From Acidimicrobiaceae bacterium (lineage in GTDB: Bacteria > Actinomycetota > Acidimicrobiia > Acidimicrobiales > RAAP-2), in NCBI GenBank assembly GCA_003132205.1, contig PKWY01000051.1:1-35780 (forward strand): a DNA stretch of 35,780 bases, written 5' to 3'. Numbering within the stretch: position 1 is the stretch's first letter; each line of letters begins with the position of its first letter. Both the position numbers and the translations under genes were made by a program. The notes beneath the pieces are model-generated. The model saw only the letters and a program-made list of their open reading frames with translations, ran no database searches and was not told the DNA's origin. Below, in pieces: positions 34,369 to 35,780 of this stretch.

Positions 34369-35780
34369 TGAAGACCGGAACAGTACGTGGATTTCGTCGG
34401 CTATTCGTTCGTTACGCCGCGATCACCCTCCTTACGACAACCGTACTCTCGGTGGGAATCGCAGGGACGGCATCAGCCGCATCCGCCACTCTCACTCCGG
34501 TGGGATCGTTCGCCACAACCCCTGCAAGTTCAACGGGCCTAACGACCGCAAACGCCACTCTCGTGAACCCTGGGGACGTGCTCGCGATCTGGGTGCAAGC
34601 GAGGGCCGCGGTCACCGCCGGACACGTAACGGGCATTACTGCCACCTCAGGACCAGGAGCCATCGGTACTGCTGTCAAGGCGATCGCGTACACCACCGTT
34701 GACCACGGCCCTCCTTATAACGACGACGAGATTTGGTACGCGCCCGTCACGACGGCGGGCGCGGTAACGCTGACCTTCGCGTGGTCGGGAACCACGTCAG
34801 GCGTCAATTTCGAATATTCGACACAGGAGTTCCAGCCTTCGTCGACTGCCACATACACAACCGATGCTGGTGCGACTTCCCTCGAGGTCTCGGCGGCATC
34901 GGGGACCGTTGATTTCCCCTCGGTGACGCCAACTGGTGCTGGCGAGCTCTACCTCGGTTACAACAGCAACAACACGTCTGGTGCTTACACCTCGCCGACA
35001 ACGTCGGGGTACACCCCCGAAAGCGGAGGGACGGGCGACGCCATTATCTTTAACGGCGACGCCGGGTCGGGAGCGCAGGCGCCGAGCACGACCGCCACGA
35101 GTGGAACTTCGCCGCAAAGCGCCATAGGTGCGATGATTATCGCCACTGCCACCACCGGCTACACCGTCACATTCAACGCGAACGGCGGTACGGGCACGAT
35201 GACGAACGAGACTGCCACCACGTCGACGGCACTCACGGCCAACGGCTACATCTTCACCGGCCACACTTTTACGGGTTGGAACACGTTGGCCGATGGTACG
35301 GGCACCGCCTACGCCCCTGGCGCCAATTATCCCTTCACTTCGAGCACGACCCTGTACGCCCAGTGGACGGCGAACACCAACCACACCGTCACCTTCGACG
35401 CGAACACCGGCACGGGCACTCAGGCCACCGAGACCCATAACACCGCGACGGCGCTGACCCTGCTCAGTTCGGGGAGCATCGCCAAGACCGGCTTCACCTT
35501 CACCGGCTGGAACACGTTGGCCGATGGTACGGGCACCGCCTACGCCGACGGCGCGAGCTACCCCTTCAGCGCGAGCACGACCCTGTACGCCCAGTGGACG
35601 GTGTCCGTCATCTCGACACCCCCCACCAGCTACACCGTCACCTTCAACGGCAACGGCTCGACCGGCGGATCGATGGCGACTGAGACCGACAGCGCGGCGA
35701 CGGCCCTCACCGCCAACGCCTTCACCCGCACCGGCTACACCTTCGCCGGCTGGAACACCGCCGCGAACGGCTCGGGCACC
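34368..35780 (+). CDS. Secreted repeat protein with InlB B-repeats (Flg_new), 3' partial
   Basis: The frame from ATG 34368 is open to the last base of the window (471 codons, no stop), so the gene is 3'-incomplete. A signal peptide covers about 1-38 (AAITLLTTTVLSVGIAGTASA-A). Residues about 40-260 form a beta-rich domain. From about 263 come Listeria-Bacteroides (InlB B) repeats: YTVTFNANGGTGT through FTGWNTLADGTGTAYAPGA to TLYAQWT, a second copy starting HTVTFDANTGTGT, and a third starting YTVTFNGNGSTGG that is cut by the window end. Such repeats occur in surface adhesins and cell-wall-associated proteins. It is translationally coupled (TAATG) to the small secreted protein. An adhesin or matrix protein role is inferred. 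Confidence 0.88.
   Translation, partial: MKTGTVRGFRRLFVRYAAITLLTTTVLSVGIAGTASAASATLTPVGSFATTPASSTGLTTANATLVNPGDVLAIWVQARAAVTAGHVTGITATSGPGAIGTAVKAIAYTTVDHGPPYNDDEIWYAPVTTAGAVTLTFAWSGTTSGVNFEYSTQEFQPSSTATYTTDAGATSLEVSAASGTVDFPSVTPTGAGELYLGYNSNNTSGAYTSPTTSGYTPESGGTGDAIIFNGDAGSGAQAPSTTATSGTSPQSAIGAMIIATATTGYTVTFNANGGTGTMTNETATTSTALTANGYIFTGHTFTGWNTLADGTGTAYAPGANYPFTSSTTLYAQWTANTNHTVTFDANTGTGTQATETHNTATALTLLSSGSIAKTGFTFTGWNTLADGTGTAYADGASYPFSASTTLYAQWTVSVISTPPTSYTVTFNGNGSTGGSMATETDSAATALTANAFTRTGYTFAGWNTAANGSGT
35274..35601 (+). repeat. Near-identical 97-bp DNA repeats within the InlB repeats
   Basis: Units 35274-35370 and 35505-35601 have equal length. A 39-base stretch is identical (35277-35315 and 35508-35546), as is the ACCCTGTACGCCCAGTGGAC block. 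Identity at DNA level, including third codon positions, points to recent duplication or gene conversion. Confidence 0.85.

Overview
The window is high-GC DNA with dense, mostly short-gapped genes, GTG/TTG starts and frequent 4-bp ATGA/TTGA stop-start overlaps. Gene families (an Rv1355c-like ThiF/nitroreductase protein beside a GAF-GGDEF-EAL gene, and actinobacterial-style GT2 proteins with a small beta domain before the catalytic domain) point to an actinomycete-type bacterium. A deep-branching group such as Acidimicrobiia is a guess. I saw no tRNA, rRNA, transposase or CRISPR array.

Layout. (1) 1-3000: a type IV pilus segment with a PilT ATPase, a DUF429 protein, a convergent prepilin peptidase, and just upstream of the peptidase a start-less, coding-looking remnant on the minus strand. 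(2) 3014-9752: a c-di-GMP block holding a 958-aa GNAT-like/ThiF/nitroreductase fusion, a GAF-GGDEF-EAL protein, a GGDEF protein with an unrecognised N-terminal domain, and a coupled 198-aa protein. (3) 10092-14332: an OmpR-type response regulator facing a hybrid histidine kinase and an EAL protein lacking one conserved active-site acid. (4) 14682-33727: a surface polysaccharide locus with a GalE-like epimerase, two paralogous secreted or anchored GH16 enzymes, five glycosyltransferase genes plus one probable GT-B protein, three membrane proteins and a PIG-L deacetylase. At its end lies a nucleotidyltransferase fused to a 2H-phosphoesterase. (5) 33958-35780: two secreted proteins; the second carries InlB-type (Flg_new) repeats and runs off the window.

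How it may work together. Diguanylate cyclases, EAL proteins and a two-component system sit next to pilus genes and an exopolysaccharide locus, which fits c-di-GMP control of attachment and matrix production. The most concrete new link is an 87-residue domain, about 70% identical by hand count, present both in the diguanylate cyclase at 8338 and in a membrane protein inside the polysaccharide locus at 22684. A second unusual signal is a duplicated promoter/leader/start region: the 5' region of the first GH16 gene (16086) recurs about 1.8 kb downstream at 17842-17976, in front of a reading frame with no GH16 domain. All functions are inferred from sequence motifs read by eye; no database search was possible.
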